Origin: Trichobilharzia regenti
Taxonomy: Eukaryota > Platyhelminthes > Trematoda > Strigeidida > Schistosomatidae
DNA: 64,000 bases
NCBI GenBank assembly: GCA_944472135.2
Contig: OX235262.1
Coordinates: 39,483,804-39,547,803 of the forward strand
Direction of reading: 5' to 3'
The number at the start of each line of letters is the position of its first letter. Position 1 is the first letter of the stretch. This document shows, piece by piece, positions 40,253 through 51,029 of this stretch. The notes under the pieces are model-generated. The model saw only the letters and a program-made list of their open reading frames with translations. It had not been told where the DNA came from and ran no database searches. The position numbers were made by a program, and so were the translations under genes.

Positions 40253-40256
40253 CTGG

Positions 40257-40844
40257 TTTACAAGACAGAAAGGAAGGGTATGAGAAGCTTTAATCTATAA
40301 CACTTGATCAAATTCTGACACTCAACTAACCTTGGCCATGATTTTAATAACATCTAACAAATTCATACTCATTTGTTACGTTTCCCTTGTTTAAAACTGC
40401 CAAAGACAGTGGATACCTTGGTTATTTATGAGTTTAAGCTAGAACTTTGTGTACAACCTCTATTTTTACCTTGGTCTTAACATATAAATGAGTGATAAAA
40501 GCATTAACTTATTTATCCTTCGTCTTATTTAATTATTCTATACTTTTCTTTTCTTATTATTACTATTATTATTTCCTTTTTGATATTATTTCACTCATGG
40601 TGTGGCGTGTTCTACTGATAAGATTTGTCAGGAGTGAGCATATAAAGAGATGTTCATAGGGATAAAAACATCAAACAAAAGGGGGATAGATCTGATGCCA
40701 GAGGAAGCACATGATACAGCGTCGATGAGATACATGAGAGATGTGAAAGAAACAAAAAAAAACACAATATGAAGGACAGAAGTAGCACGACAACGAAGAT
40801 CTGTGCAAAATACGGAGTTGAAGCTAAGGTGTATATAATTAGGA
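40257..40844. other. Unassigned sequence
   Basis: AT-rich, no recognised feature. Confidence 0.4.
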
Positions 40845-40892
40845 TATATAGAGATACTTCTTCAAGAATTGAAAACATCCCGATACGAATTA

Positions 40893-42710
40893 AAAACAAG
40901 CAATAAAGGTTAATAAAGCAGGATTTAATGAATTCATCAAATTTCGGTAGAACTCGTCAGCTGAATACTCTACATACACGGATATATATACTTTTGAAAT
41001 TACATTGGGAGATATAAGACTGATAAGTAAACAAACTACATTGAATTAATCATGCAGAGAGACAGGTGCGAATATTTTCCAGGTCATGTTCAAATAGATA
41101 AGGGGAGAGAGAGTATGAGAGATCAAAATTAAGATAAATTGCATTGCGCTTCAATTACATCACTTAGATAAACAATTAGTCACTAAGGTATATAACGAGA
41201 ATTGCAAACAGACTAATATCAATAGTAATAGTTATAATAACAGTTTTAATAGTGTTGAAGTGAGTTAAGATAATCTTACTGATAAAGCATAGTTTTAGAT
41301 GAATCAAGAATAATAATAATGGTAATAATAATAATAACAATAATAGTAAGAAGAAGAGGTAGAATAATAACAAGTAGAGAATAAAACGTATTACCATGGT
41401 AGATTAAGAGTCACGACCATCTCCTTTTGTATACAGAGAGCTGGTTTATAAATTCGAATTGCACAAGCCTCTGCAATTGCAAGCATCTTCTTGTTTCTTT
41501 GTTTGCTGACAATGGTAAATGACTTGACTGCGTCGATATCATGTGCGTAATCTACAAGATGTTTTGTTATTGAGGATTTTGGCACTTTGAACTCAGCTGT
41601 TTTCAACCATTTTGGCAAATGCTCCATCATGCGAGTAGACAATCGCCTTTCCGTACGACCTATGTATTTGCTGCCACAAACACACTCAAATTGATATACG
41701 CAGTTTGAAGTGTCGAGGATTGGCGACTGGTCTTTCCCAGATTGTTGAAGCACTCGCTTGGTGGTGTCTTCAGCTTCTTTACATATGAAGTCGATAGTCT
41801 CAACGACTGGCACATTTGTGAAAAGGGAGGTAACATCGAAAGAGACCAAATGCTTATCGGATACATTGAAATCTTTAATTTGATTGACAAATTGAAATGA
41901 ATCAGAGACTATATGTGTTCCGGAACGTTTCAGCAATGGCTGCAACAGTTCACATAACCACTGTGCTAGTCTGTGGTATGGTGAGTTTATCATAGAGAGT
42001 ATGGGTCTTAACGGCGCTCCTGGTTTGTGTATTTTTACGCGTCCGTATAGTTTTGGGATTTGTGACCCAATCGGTTTGATATTTCTATATGTGTTTTCGT
42101 CGATGTATTTATTTTTGAAAAGTTGTCGTAGATGCTGCACAATTTTCCTTTCGGTTGATAACGTTTGGTCTTTCGCATGGTTATCCAATTTGAATTTAGA
42201 TTCATCAGCGAGAATTTGATGCGTTTTTTCGAGGTAATCTATCTTGTTCATTAGCACTACACTTTGTCCTTTATCAGCTTGTAGGATAACAAGATTTTTG
42301 TCTTTTCGAAGCTTGTTAAGAGATCGCCAGTGTTCTTTGGTGATATGCGACTTTTAATTGGTCGGCATGACTCGAAATTGGTGAGCAATATCAACCATCT
42401 TTGCTTTCAACCAGCTTTCGCTGTCACTGGACGTGGCATGTAGCCCCATAAGTTGATCATAAAGATTTTCGAATTGGCATTCGATATCGATTTGCTTTAT
42501 CTTCTTCATGGGAACACAGAATTTGAATCCCAATGACAAAATTTCTGCTTGTTCTTTTGATAGGGAAACATCAGATAAATTATGAACATAATTAGATATA
42601 TCCACTGGGAAAATTTCATTTGGCGGTTCCGGATAAAGTGACTTCTTCAGTTTATTTTCTTCTGATTCTTTTGTCTTTTTAGATGTGGCATGCAGATATT
42701 TAGTGAATTT
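40893..42710 (-). repeat. Left arm of the 1.82-kb inverted repeat
   Basis: The minus-strand element copy continues past the arm into the spacer to about 42927, so the left copy is 5' longer than the right. The 3'UTR has an ATT-rich run (about 41305-41370). Confidence 0.92.
41391..42350 (-). pseudogene. Penelope RT (deleted) and GIY-YIG endonuclease, left copy
   Basis: After the stop: LVILQADKGQSVVLMNKIDY, KLYGRVKIHKPGAPLRPILS and LVSFDVTSLFTNVP (RT motif A). About 25 codons later the chain is already NCVYQFECVCGSKYIGRTER, with MEHLPKW, the GIY-YIG nuclease. RT motifs B-E with the catalytic DD are absent. It ends VTLNLPW, stop. The GIY-YIG part keeps its CxC and YIGRT signatures; reverse transcription by this copy is impossible. 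Confidence 0.88.
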
Positions 42711-42863
42711 AATATAACATACGAAGTTTAAGTCATTTTGTACATTGATTAGTTTGCTTGACAATAGGCATAAATTACTGATTTCATCTGTTTCAGAAGA
42801 CAAATGTGATCCAGCAAGACGGTAAAGATTCGTTCGTGTAGGTCTCAAATGATCTTTACGCAA
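42354..42863 (-). pseudogene. Penelope N-terminal ORF, left copy
   Basis: 169 codons (RKDHLRPTRTNLYRLAGSHL, FTKYLHATSKKTKESEENK, FPVDISNYVHNLSDVSLSKE, LGFKFCVPMKKIKQIDIECQ), matching the N-terminal extension of Penelope RTs. It ends MPTN and TAA. The next frame to 41391 is in phase with it, so only this stop separates the two halves. The same stop is in the right copy. Confidence 0.85.
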
Positions 42864-42927
42864 GGATTTGTAAAATGTTCGAGGATAAATATTATTCTGG
42901 ATACATTCCTTGAAAAAATTCCTTCAA
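42711..42927 (-). other. Spacer of the inverted repeat
   Basis: Unique 217 nt coding the 5' extension of the left Penelope copy (NNIYPRTFYK-like, then RPTRTNLYRLAG). TTCCTTGAAAAAATTCCTTC at the right border is a small imperfect repeat that may have guided template switching. Confidence 0.8.
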
Positions 42928-43284
42928 AAATTCACTAAATATCTGCATGCCACATCTAAAAAGAGAAAAGAATCAGAAGAAAATAAACTGAAGAAGTCAC
43001 TTTATCCGGAACCGCCAAATGAAATTTTCCCAGTGGATATATCTAATTATGTTCATAATTTATCTGATGTTTCCCTATCAAAAGAACAAGCAGAAATTTT
43101 GTCATTGGGATTCAAATTCTGTGTTCCCATGAAGAAGATAAAGCAAATCGATATCGAATGCCAATTCGAAAATCTTTATGATCAACTTATGGGGCTACAT
43201 GCCACGTCCAGTGACAGCGAAAGCTGGTTGAAAGCAAAGATGGTTGATATTGCTCACCAATTTCGAGTCATGCCGACCAATTAA
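42910..43284 (+). pseudogene. Penelope N-terminal ORF, right copy
   Basis: Matches the left copy from FTKYLHATSKKRKESEE on (Lys/Arg swap for Thr at one site) and ends MPTN with the same TAA. The first residues (MKKFLQK) come from junction sequence, not the element. Confidence 0.85.
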
Positions 43285-44745
43285 AAGTCGCATATCACCA
43301 AAGAACACTGGCGATCTCTTAACAAGCTTCGAAAAGACAAAAATCTTGTTATCCTACAAGCTGATAAAGGACAAAGTGTAGTGCTAATGAACAAGATAGA
43401 TTACCTCGAAAAAACGCATCAAATTCTCGCTGATGAATCTAAATTCAAATTGGATAACCATGCGAAAGACCAAACGTTATCAACCGAAAGGAAAATTGTG
43501 CAGCATCTACGACAACTTTTCAAAAATAAATACATCGACGAAAACACATATAGAAATATCAAACCGATTGGGTCACAAACCCCAAAACTATACGGACGCG
43601 TAAAAATACACAAACCAGGAGCGCCGTTAAGACCCATACTCTCTATGATAAACTCACCATACCACAGACTAGCACAGTGGTTATGTGAACTGTTGCAGCC
43701 ATTGCTGAAACGTTCCGGAACACATATAGTCTCTGATTCATTTCAATTTGTCAATCAAATTAAAGATTTCAATGTATCCGATAAGCATTTGGTCTCTTTC
43801 GATGTTACCTCCCTTTTCACAAATGTGCCAGTCGTTGAGACTATCGACTTCATATGTAAAGAAGCTGAAGACACCACCAAGCGAGTGCTTCAACAATCTG
43901 GGAAAGACCAGTCGCCAATCCTCGACACTTCAAACTGCGTATATCAATTTGAGTGTGTTTGTGGCAGCAAATACATAGGTCGTACGGAAAGGCGATTGTC
44001 TACTCGCATGATGGAGCATTTGCCAAAATGGTTGAAAACAGCTGAGTTCAAAGTGCCAAAATCCTCAATAACAAAACATCTTGTAGATTACGCACATGAT
44101 ATCGACGCAGTCAAGTCATTTACCATTGTCAGCAAACAAAGAAACAAGAAGATGCTTGCAATTGCAGAGGCTTGTGCAATTCGAATTTATAAACCAGCTC
44201 TCTGTATACAAAAGGAGATGGTCGTGACTCTTAATCTACCATGGTAATACGTTTTATTCTCTACTTGTTATTATTCTACCTCTTCTTCTTACTATTATTG
44301 TTATTATTATTATTACCATTATTATTATTCTTGATTCATCTAAAACTATGCTTTATCAATAAGATTATCTTAACTCACTTCAACACTATTAAAACTGTTA
44401 TTATAACTATTACTATTGATATTAGTCTGTTTGCAATTCTCGTTATATTCCCTAGTGACTAATTGTTTATCTAAGTGATGTAATTGAAGCGTAATGCAAT
44501 TTATCTTAATTTTGATCTCTCATACTCTCTCTCCCCTTATCTATTTGAACATGACCTGGAAAATATTCGCACCTGTCTCTCTGCATGATTAATTCAATGT
44601 AGTTTGTTTACTTATCAGTCTTATATCTCCCAATGTAATTTCAAAAGTATATATATCCGTGTATGTAGAGTATTCAGCTGACGAGTTCTACCGAAATTTG
44701 ATGAATTCATTAAATCCTGCTTTATTAACCTTTATTGCTTGTTTT
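42928..44745 (+). repeat. Right arm of the 1.82-kb inverted repeat
   Basis: Plus-strand copy beginning abruptly inside the N-terminal coding region. It ends at the TATATAGAGATAC duplication. The ATT-rich run lies at about 44268-44333. Confidence 0.92.
43285..44247 (+). pseudogene. Penelope RT (deleted) and GIY-YIG endonuclease, right copy
   Basis: Same as the left copy with one noticed replacement (GSQTPK for GSQIPK). RT motif A is present, motifs B-E missing, and GIY-YIG ends NLPW, stop. It is in phase with the N-terminal frame apart from the shared stop at 43282-43284. Confidence 0.88.
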
Positions 44746-44757
44746 ATATAGAGATAC

Positions 44758-45695
44758 CTCATAGCTGTACTTACCTGTCGCCTTCCACCTTTGCAGTGCC
44801 ATTCATCATTTCAAATGGTTAAATGTTGTTTTAAAATGTCAAACTCTATCTTATCAAACTTGTCGCCTTGTTATGTAATGTTTTATTTGTCTACTGATCT
44901 TACCGCCCTTATTGATTTTACACCCTTTTACATGATCCATATACTGTATGAACTAATCTATATACTGGATAACCTGCTTTTGTTGCTTGATATCGAAATA
45001 GGAATACACTCATAAATATTCATTTTGCGATTCATAATTCCCGCAGTTCGAGGTAAAACATCAGCACAATTTCCGGTGGAAACGTATGATATGCTTAGTA
45101 CAAAAAGAACTACCATTAAGAAAGGAGGCATTCCAACTCGAACAACATAAATTACAAATCACGAATTAATGTGTGACTCTGATTCAGTGTTATTAGTTTT
45201 CTCAAGTAGCCAACCAAAGTTCATGTACTTTAGGCCAATTTAATTCTCTGGACTGAGTAAAATCTCATAAATTGTTGATGAGCTCGGCCCCATAAGAGAG
45301 AAACCACTGTCCAATGTTTGTACGACTTAGATGCAGGTGCACGGTGGCCTGTTTAAACTCATGGGCTACCGGAATTTCCATTCATCAAAATGCTTAAATT
45401 CCTCTGCATTTCTTATTGTTTTAATCATGTAATTGTATTAGATAATCATTAAATGGACTCTCAAGTATATTTAATTGACTTTCAACAAAATACTGTGCAA
45501 TTCCGGGGGGGGGGATGAAGAAAAAATCTACTGATTTGGTTCTCTCTTCATATGGGACAGCACTACGTCACATGATAGACTTCAGATTATTACTTTACAT
45601 GAAAATCCTGTATGAAGAGGAAATATTTTGGAAATAAATATGCTGAAAATTTCTGTAGTTTATATTTACATATTGTCTGAAATAAAGCTTTCTTC
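44758..45695. other. Unassigned sequence
   Basis: No recognised feature. A run of nine to ten G lies at about 45505-45514. Confidence 0.4.
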
Positions 45696-45699
45696 TTCC

Positions 45700-45805
45700 T
45701 ACCGACCATAGATATCAGGTGTGCCTCAGCGTGGGCTCAAACTCCGGACCATGTGCACGGCCGGCGAGAGTCGTAACTATTGGGCCACCGATGCACGGAT
45801 ATTTT
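45700..45805 (-). mobile_element. SINE family B, minus strand
   Basis: Plus-strand ACCATAGATATCAGGTGTGC, GGGCTCAAACTCCGGACCAT and GTCGTAACTATTGGGCCACC are the reverse of the family B head (boxes B and A) and the start of its body. Confidence 0.7.
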
Positions 45806-45877
45806 GTTGTAATTCTTGTTATTTTTATGTGTATTCATAACTTTTGTTTAGATTTCTTCATATAAAATGGTTTCTTA

Positions 45878-45883
<6 letters not shown>

Positions 45884-45908
<25 letters not shown>

Positions 45909-45909
45909 A
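45884..45909. repeat. (TA)n microsatellite
   Basis: About 13 TA units. Confidence 0.95.
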
Positions 45910-45939
45910 GAGTTTTATGTAACTAACCGGATGATATAT

Positions 45940-46745
45940 GTCTGATTTCCCACAAACTGGAAGATATGCAAGTGAAAAGCAACAAGTGGGCAGAAGAAGC
46001 ACCGAAGATAGGACTTCAGGTGAGCGCAGATAAAAAAGAGGTGATGAAGATTCCTGGTCAACAGCAACAACAACAGATAACATTCAGCATAAATGGGAGA
46101 AATGTGAAAGAAGAAGCCTCCTTCACCTGCCTACCTACCTACCTACTAACCTGGAAAACATCGTTTTAACTACAGGTGGAGCTGACGAGGATATCAAACA
46201 AAGGATCGGGAAAGCGAGGCAAGTCTTTGTAGAGGTAAACAGCACTCAACATGAAAAACAAGATCCGGATTTTCAACTCCAATGTGAAGTCAGTGCTAAT
46301 TACTATACGGATCAGAAACTTGGCGCCGCGTCACAAAGGCCACCTCTAACAAACTACAGACATTCATCAACAGCTGTCTTCGCTCAGTGCTACTCAAAAT
46401 CAGATGGCTGACCAGAAAAGATCATAACAGAGAGAGGTCTCTGGGAGCGAATCAACCTAGCAGGAACCGATTGTGCAACAAATATTTAGGAAGAAATGGA
46501 GGTGGATTGGCCGTGCTCTGAGAAAACCATCAAGTGAATGACATCATACTCCAGGTCATCACTCGAGTTGAAAGCGAATGGGAATCAGCGAGTTGGTCGT
46601 CAGTGTGAGGGTGACGTAGAGGAGGTTATGTGAAGAGGAGATGAAAGCATATGGACAGACCTGGAGTCAGGTGAAAATGCTGGCAGAGAGCCGAACGCAA
46701 TGAAGACATTCGGGTAAAGCCATATGTTCCTCTAGGAACTAAAGG
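45940..46745 (+). mobile_element. RTE-like (family B) C-terminus and 3' tail
   Basis: KLEDMQVKSNKWAEEAPKIG, VSADKKEVMKIPGQQQQQQ and SINGRNVKEEASFT are the post-YADD region, followed by IGKARQ and the tail. The 46200-46690 part is very similar to 32700-33200. Ends GTTCCTCTAGGAACTAAAGG, then TA repeats. Confidence 0.82.
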
Positions 46746-46764
46746 AAATAATCATATATATATG

Positions 46765-48135
46765 GCTCCACATTTCGACAATTATTTAGTTGCAAGGAGT
46801 CTTTTCAGTGAATATTCTCAGTCGGATTATAACGCAGTAACTGATTAATAATCAGTTCATGCGACAACGAGCTGTTCCTAACTCATCAGAGAATAAATAT
46901 TTGAAGCATATTCACAATACCAGAATTCCACAATTGGAGGTGAAATTTCATCATAATTTCCATTGGGAACTGAAATTATTCAGATTAAAATACGTAATCT
47001 GCTTCACACAATTAAGTGCAGTCAAGAAAGTAAGCACAGTGGCATGATCTATATACTACTGATGAACTGACATCAGTAGGTGGATGTCACCCACTTGAAC
47101 CAGTAGTGAATAATTTAGCCTTCCGAAGAGAAGCGTGACGAAATTCCATGAGGAACTAATCACGAATTAATTTCCAAATCACAAATTTAATCTAATGCAT
47201 AGGCAGTTCATCAAAGCGGCTGGTCAGTATTCGAGTGGTGTGAACTGATTGGGTCCTCTGAGCTGAGTCAAAGTGGGTATAGCAAGGTGATGAGCCCTGT
47301 CCAAAGCAGGCGAAACAACTGTTCAGTGTTTAGATCCTTTAGATAATCTGAATAGCAAGCACTACTTCTTCGTCTATGTAAGGGATGAGCGTCCAACTAC
47401 TCATATCAACCAATCAGTAGTATATAGCATTAAAAACAATATTTATTGAAATTTACTCCCGCCATTAGAATATTCTCATTTCAGATTTGAGTTTTTATTG
47501 TTCATAATAATACTGATCTTCGTACATGTGTACTTTCTAAAAATTTCAATAAAAGACTAAATTTCCTGTATAAAGTGATGTCATCATTCTATCTGACAAG
47601 TGCGCATCATTTGCGGACTACTACATGAAATTGCAATGGTTAAAAAAGAATGAAAACAAGATATTTCAATGTCAGAACTATAGTCGAGGAAATGTGTTAT
47701 AAAATCAACTCATCAAAGCCGTAAGCATCATGATCAGTTTAGTTGAAGTTATGAACAATTTATATGCATTTCAAAGTAGATGGGGGAGAAGACAGAAAAT
47801 AGAAAACTTGAACAGACACTCTTAGCTTATACGTTTACGTAGCAGCCTAAGAAAATTTCCCCTCATAAGAATGAAATTAGTTCAATTACTTGAAATCATT
47901 TATCTGAATAACTGTACAATCAGTGCGGTGGAAATATCGTTACCAAAGCAATAAGAGACTGATCACACTCCCTTTTTGTATGCTTAAGTTTAGTTGAAAG
48001 CATTGGATTGCAGTTGCTTCAACAAATCGTAGTAATTTTTAAATCACTTACACAATCAATATTTTGAATGATTTAGTAATCTCAACAAGTTTGTCTGGTA
48101 AATGAACTTTGAACGTTCAGGAAGAATGAATACTC
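46765..48135. other. Unassigned sequence
   Basis: 1.4 kb AT-rich, no recognised element, exon or RNA gene. Confidence 0.4.
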
Positions 48136-48139
48136 ATAC

Positions 48140-48220
48140 AATTTGGGCTACCGATATCCATGCTGAAAATTCCATACTTGTACCGAAAATACAGCGTGGA
48201 ATCAAGCTGTAAATAAAAAA
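48140..48220 (+). mobile_element. SINE family B 3' fragment
   Basis: AATTTGGGCTACCGATATCC to CAGCGTGGAATCAAGCTGTA matches the 3' half of the 22.53-kb copy; the head is missing. Confidence 0.7.
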
Positions 48221-48263
48221 TCAAAAAAAAAATCAAAAAATGTTTAAACTGAAATAGAAATTG

Positions 48264-48482
48264 TATGGAGGATTTCACCATGAGCTGACATCAGTTAGAG
48301 AACCACTAGAAAACCTGGGAGTAGTGGACAGCTGTTTCGTCCTAGTTTGGGGCTCTTCAGTAGTACGCACCCACCGGGGTTCGAACCCAGGACCTTCTGG
48401 TTACAAGGAGAGTTCGTAGACCATTGAGCCACTGGGACTCGATCCAATGGTTCTTGAATTCTAACTTCTGCCAGTTCATGAC
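48264..48482 (-). mobile_element. Hammerhead SINE (family A), minus
   Basis: Head GAGTCCCAGTGGCTCAATGG and GGTTCGAACCCCGGTGGG on the minus strand; core 48320-48366 with GAGCCCCAAACTAGGACGAA. The 3' body ends near CATGGTGAAATCCTCCAT. Confidence 0.82.
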
Positions 48483-48484
48483 AA

Positions 48485-48965
48485 CAAGAAATCATCCTCA
48501 AAGACCAAAAGAAAACTCATTCTAAAATAAATATAAAGAATATCTGTGAAACAACAGTTAGAATACTAAGACGCTTTGAAATGGACATAGCCCACAAGTC
48601 AACACAATCGCTTTATTCAATATTGTGTAGACTTAGGCATCCAACAGGAAAAGAAGGTAAGATCAACACCATTTACAAAAAAAATTTCATAAACTGCGAT
48701 AAACACTACACTGGTCAAATTAGGCGTTCCATTCGACTAAGAATATGAGAACATGAATCAGCTGTGAAATGACGTGATATGTATTCTTTCATATCCGTGC
48801 ATGTGGACAATTACAGACACCAATTTGAACGGATGACATACGAAAATTGCCAAAGAATTTCTGCAAACCTAATGCTCAAATGAATCAAAGATTATTGAAC
48901 ACATTACTGAAGATGAAATTTACCAACTAATAAAATGTGAATCACTTGACAAGAAATTTGAAACT
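48485..48965 (+). mobile_element. Penelope-like GIY-YIG remnant
   Basis: Open but decayed: KKTHSKININIKN, MDIAHKSTQSLYSILCRLRH, INTIYKKNFINCDKHYTGQI, RRSIRLRI and EHESAVK, MYSFISVHVDNYRHQFE. IYxxNFINCDKHYTGQ corresponds to the IYxxxCxxCxxxYxGQT part of Penelope GIY-YIG domains, with one Cys lost. Belongs to a different Penelope lineage from the 41-44 kb pair. Confidence 0.65.
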
Positions 48966-48968
48966 TCA

Positions 48969-48969
<1 letters not shown>

Positions 48970-48999
<30 letters not shown>

Positions 49000-49040
49000 C
49001 TTTTGAGATTTGGCCAATTTGCCGCGGGACGCGGCACCCC
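48970..49040 (-). repeat. Poly(T) run (poly(A) on minus) with a GC hairpin
   Basis: About 29 T at 48971-48999, then CTTTTGAGATTTGGCCAATT and GCCGCGGGACGCGGC (6-bp stem, 3-nt loop). On the minus strand this reads as a GC-rich end plus a long A tail, like a retroposed RNA. Confidence 0.6.
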
Positions 49041-49044
49041 ATAA

Positions 49045-49485
49045 TAATGATCAATAGAGATGGAAATTAACAACCAATTGTGACAACGTTTGCCATGAGA
49101 TACAATTATATCATCATTCATGGAGATGATTCAAATAAGTTCACTTCATACTGAAGTTTGTACTGAAGATGTTGTCCAGAAGGGGGACAATGAAGGCTTT
49201 GCAATTAAATCAGCCAGCTCCTCAGTGAACACAACTAAATCACAATTAGACTTTGTGAATATTTGCTTTCTTTTAGGCATAAATACCTTGGAATATGCCA
49301 TTCTTACTCTGCTGTCATTTCAACACTGAAGTCTGTACAGCTGTGTTGTGTTCCTTTATAAAACCATTATAATTTCAGGCAGTGTAGTCTGTAGCTGATT
49401 TAATAAAACCTGCGAAATAAGATGACATAATTTTATGCTGCAAATTTAGTCTTTTTGTCTTATAATAATAATAATAACTGTTCCC
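49045..49485. other. Unassigned sequence
   Basis: A 69-codon plus-strand frame at 49120-49329 matches nothing recognised. AATAATAATAATAA at about 49465 begins the tail of the next element. Confidence 0.35.
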
Positions 49486-49487
49486 TT

Positions 49488-50298
49488 GGGTTCCGCGTGA
49501 AACGCAACGCTTCAACAACACATCTCCACCTCCTATTTTCTGCTGTCCTCTTCAGCTAACTCCACGATTGCTTACAATCTCTCATCTGCTTCTTGTCAGA
49601 CGATCTCCACCATGTCATTCTCGGATGGCCAACTCTTTACTTCCCATTGGAATTCCACTCAACCGATGGCCTGCATTGTGTGCGATGTCATTCGATGGTC
49701 CCCTCAATATATTCCCGATCCATCACTATTTTCTCCTACATATTTGTTGACCAATAGACTCTTGGTTGGTTTCTTTGCCGTCAGAGTCTCCTGTTGCTAA
49801 TTCCTTCTGACCATTTGATCTTCAGTATGGAGCCAGCGAAGGCAGCTGTTGATGGAAGTCTGCAAACTGTTGGAAATCCTTTTTGTTGCACGCCAAGTAC
49901 AGTAGATCTGCCCGACTTCACATTGGTATTGGAAATCCAAATCTTGTTATTGATGATGAGTTACTTCGGAAGATTTCCAAACTGGTTTCGGGTTGATGAA
50001 GGTATATTTTGCCTTTCCAACTCTGCCTGACGTTAACGTCTTCATCCATTCCGACTGCCTGTAGTTGAAACGATGCTTCATGGATATTGAAGGAGGTAAA
50101 TTCTGTCAAGTCTCTTCCGTTGATGGTGATTGGTACTGGTTGTTGTTGCTGTTGCTGCTGCTGTTGGTTGGTTATCTTCATCACCTCCGTCTTCTTTATG
50201 TTCACCTGCAGTCCTGTCTTTGCTGCCAACCTCTTTAGACAACTTGTTGGTCTTCGCCTGTGAGTCTTCGAGTTTTTGTGACATTGGTCATACATCAT
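49488..50298 (-). mobile_element. RTE-like (family B) C-terminus and 3' tail
   Basis: The minus-strand frame at 49918-50298 reads RLAAKTGLQVNIKKTEVMKI, a Q9 run and PVPITINGRDLTEFTSF, the usual post-YADD region (INTKKTEVMKI type), then loses frame. 3' end at 49488 (TTGGGTTCCGCGTGAAACGC on plus). Confidence 0.82.
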
Positions 50299-50299
50299 C

Positions 50300-51025
50300 T
50301 ATATAGTTACTTGAATATAACAATGATTCATTTAATGATTTGTTATCATTCGTCTCATTTCATTACGCATAAATTCAGTCATTCCCCCCAAAGGTCATTA
50401 TTATGTCAAGCATACCGTTAGGTGCTGGTTATCAAAATTATTATTATTATTATTACTTTTGTATGAACTGAGTAATTACTGCTAAGGGTCGAATAGTCAC
50501 GAACAGTCATACTAATCGACTCAGTGTCAACATATCAAAGTAATGAGTTGTTTTTCTGTACAGTTGTGTGTGCGTATGTGTGTGAATGTGTGAACGATTG
50601 TATTCACCTATTCACCTGCTTATTTGTTAATTTTTATGACTTAGTCGTAAAAACAAAAGAAAATTCAATAATATTTGACAGATTAGTTATATGTGTTTAT
50701 TAATGCGTGATGAATAGTAACCGTGTTCGATAAGTAGTTACACATGTCTGTGTGCAGACAAAGACAGCAAAATAATTTATATTTCGCAGAGATTTTGTTA
50801 CGAAACGAAATCAGAGAGAGAGAGAATAATTGAAATAACTCAACAGTCGGCTCGATCTAGTTAAAGAGTCTTCATCAGTATGCACTAACAAACACTTTAG
50901 AAACCGGAACTTGGATTCTGACCCATTGGTTAAGTTCAACAGGTTTAGTACCAAGGCAGTTTCCTGTGGAGATATACATCCAAGCTAAAAAGTAACAGAT
51001 AAAGGAAATTGCGAAATGAAGACAC
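50300..51025. other. Unassigned sequence
   Basis: AT-rich, with (ATT)n near 50440 and a GA-rich run near 50814. No coding support. Confidence 0.4.
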
Positions 51026-51029
51026 TCAG

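Larger units (their letters stand above)
40845..44757. mobile_element. Head-to-head inverted pair of Penelope-like elements in one 13-bp target duplication
   Basis: Left arm 40893-42710 (minus) and right arm 42928-44745 (plus) correspond base for base, each position pair summing to 85638 with no indel seen, around a 217-nt spacer. TATATAGAGATAC flanks the whole pair (40845-40857 and 44745-44757). The left side has about 35 nt of extra sequence before its arm. Each arm carries Penelope ORFs ending in GIY-YIG plus a 3'UTR. Only a handful of substitutions were noticed between arms. Confidence 0.92.

Noticed and set aside
44241..44462. Leu-rich membrane peptide (also mirrored at 41176-41397)
   Set aside because: Translation of the ATT-rich microsatellite in the Penelope 3'UTR.
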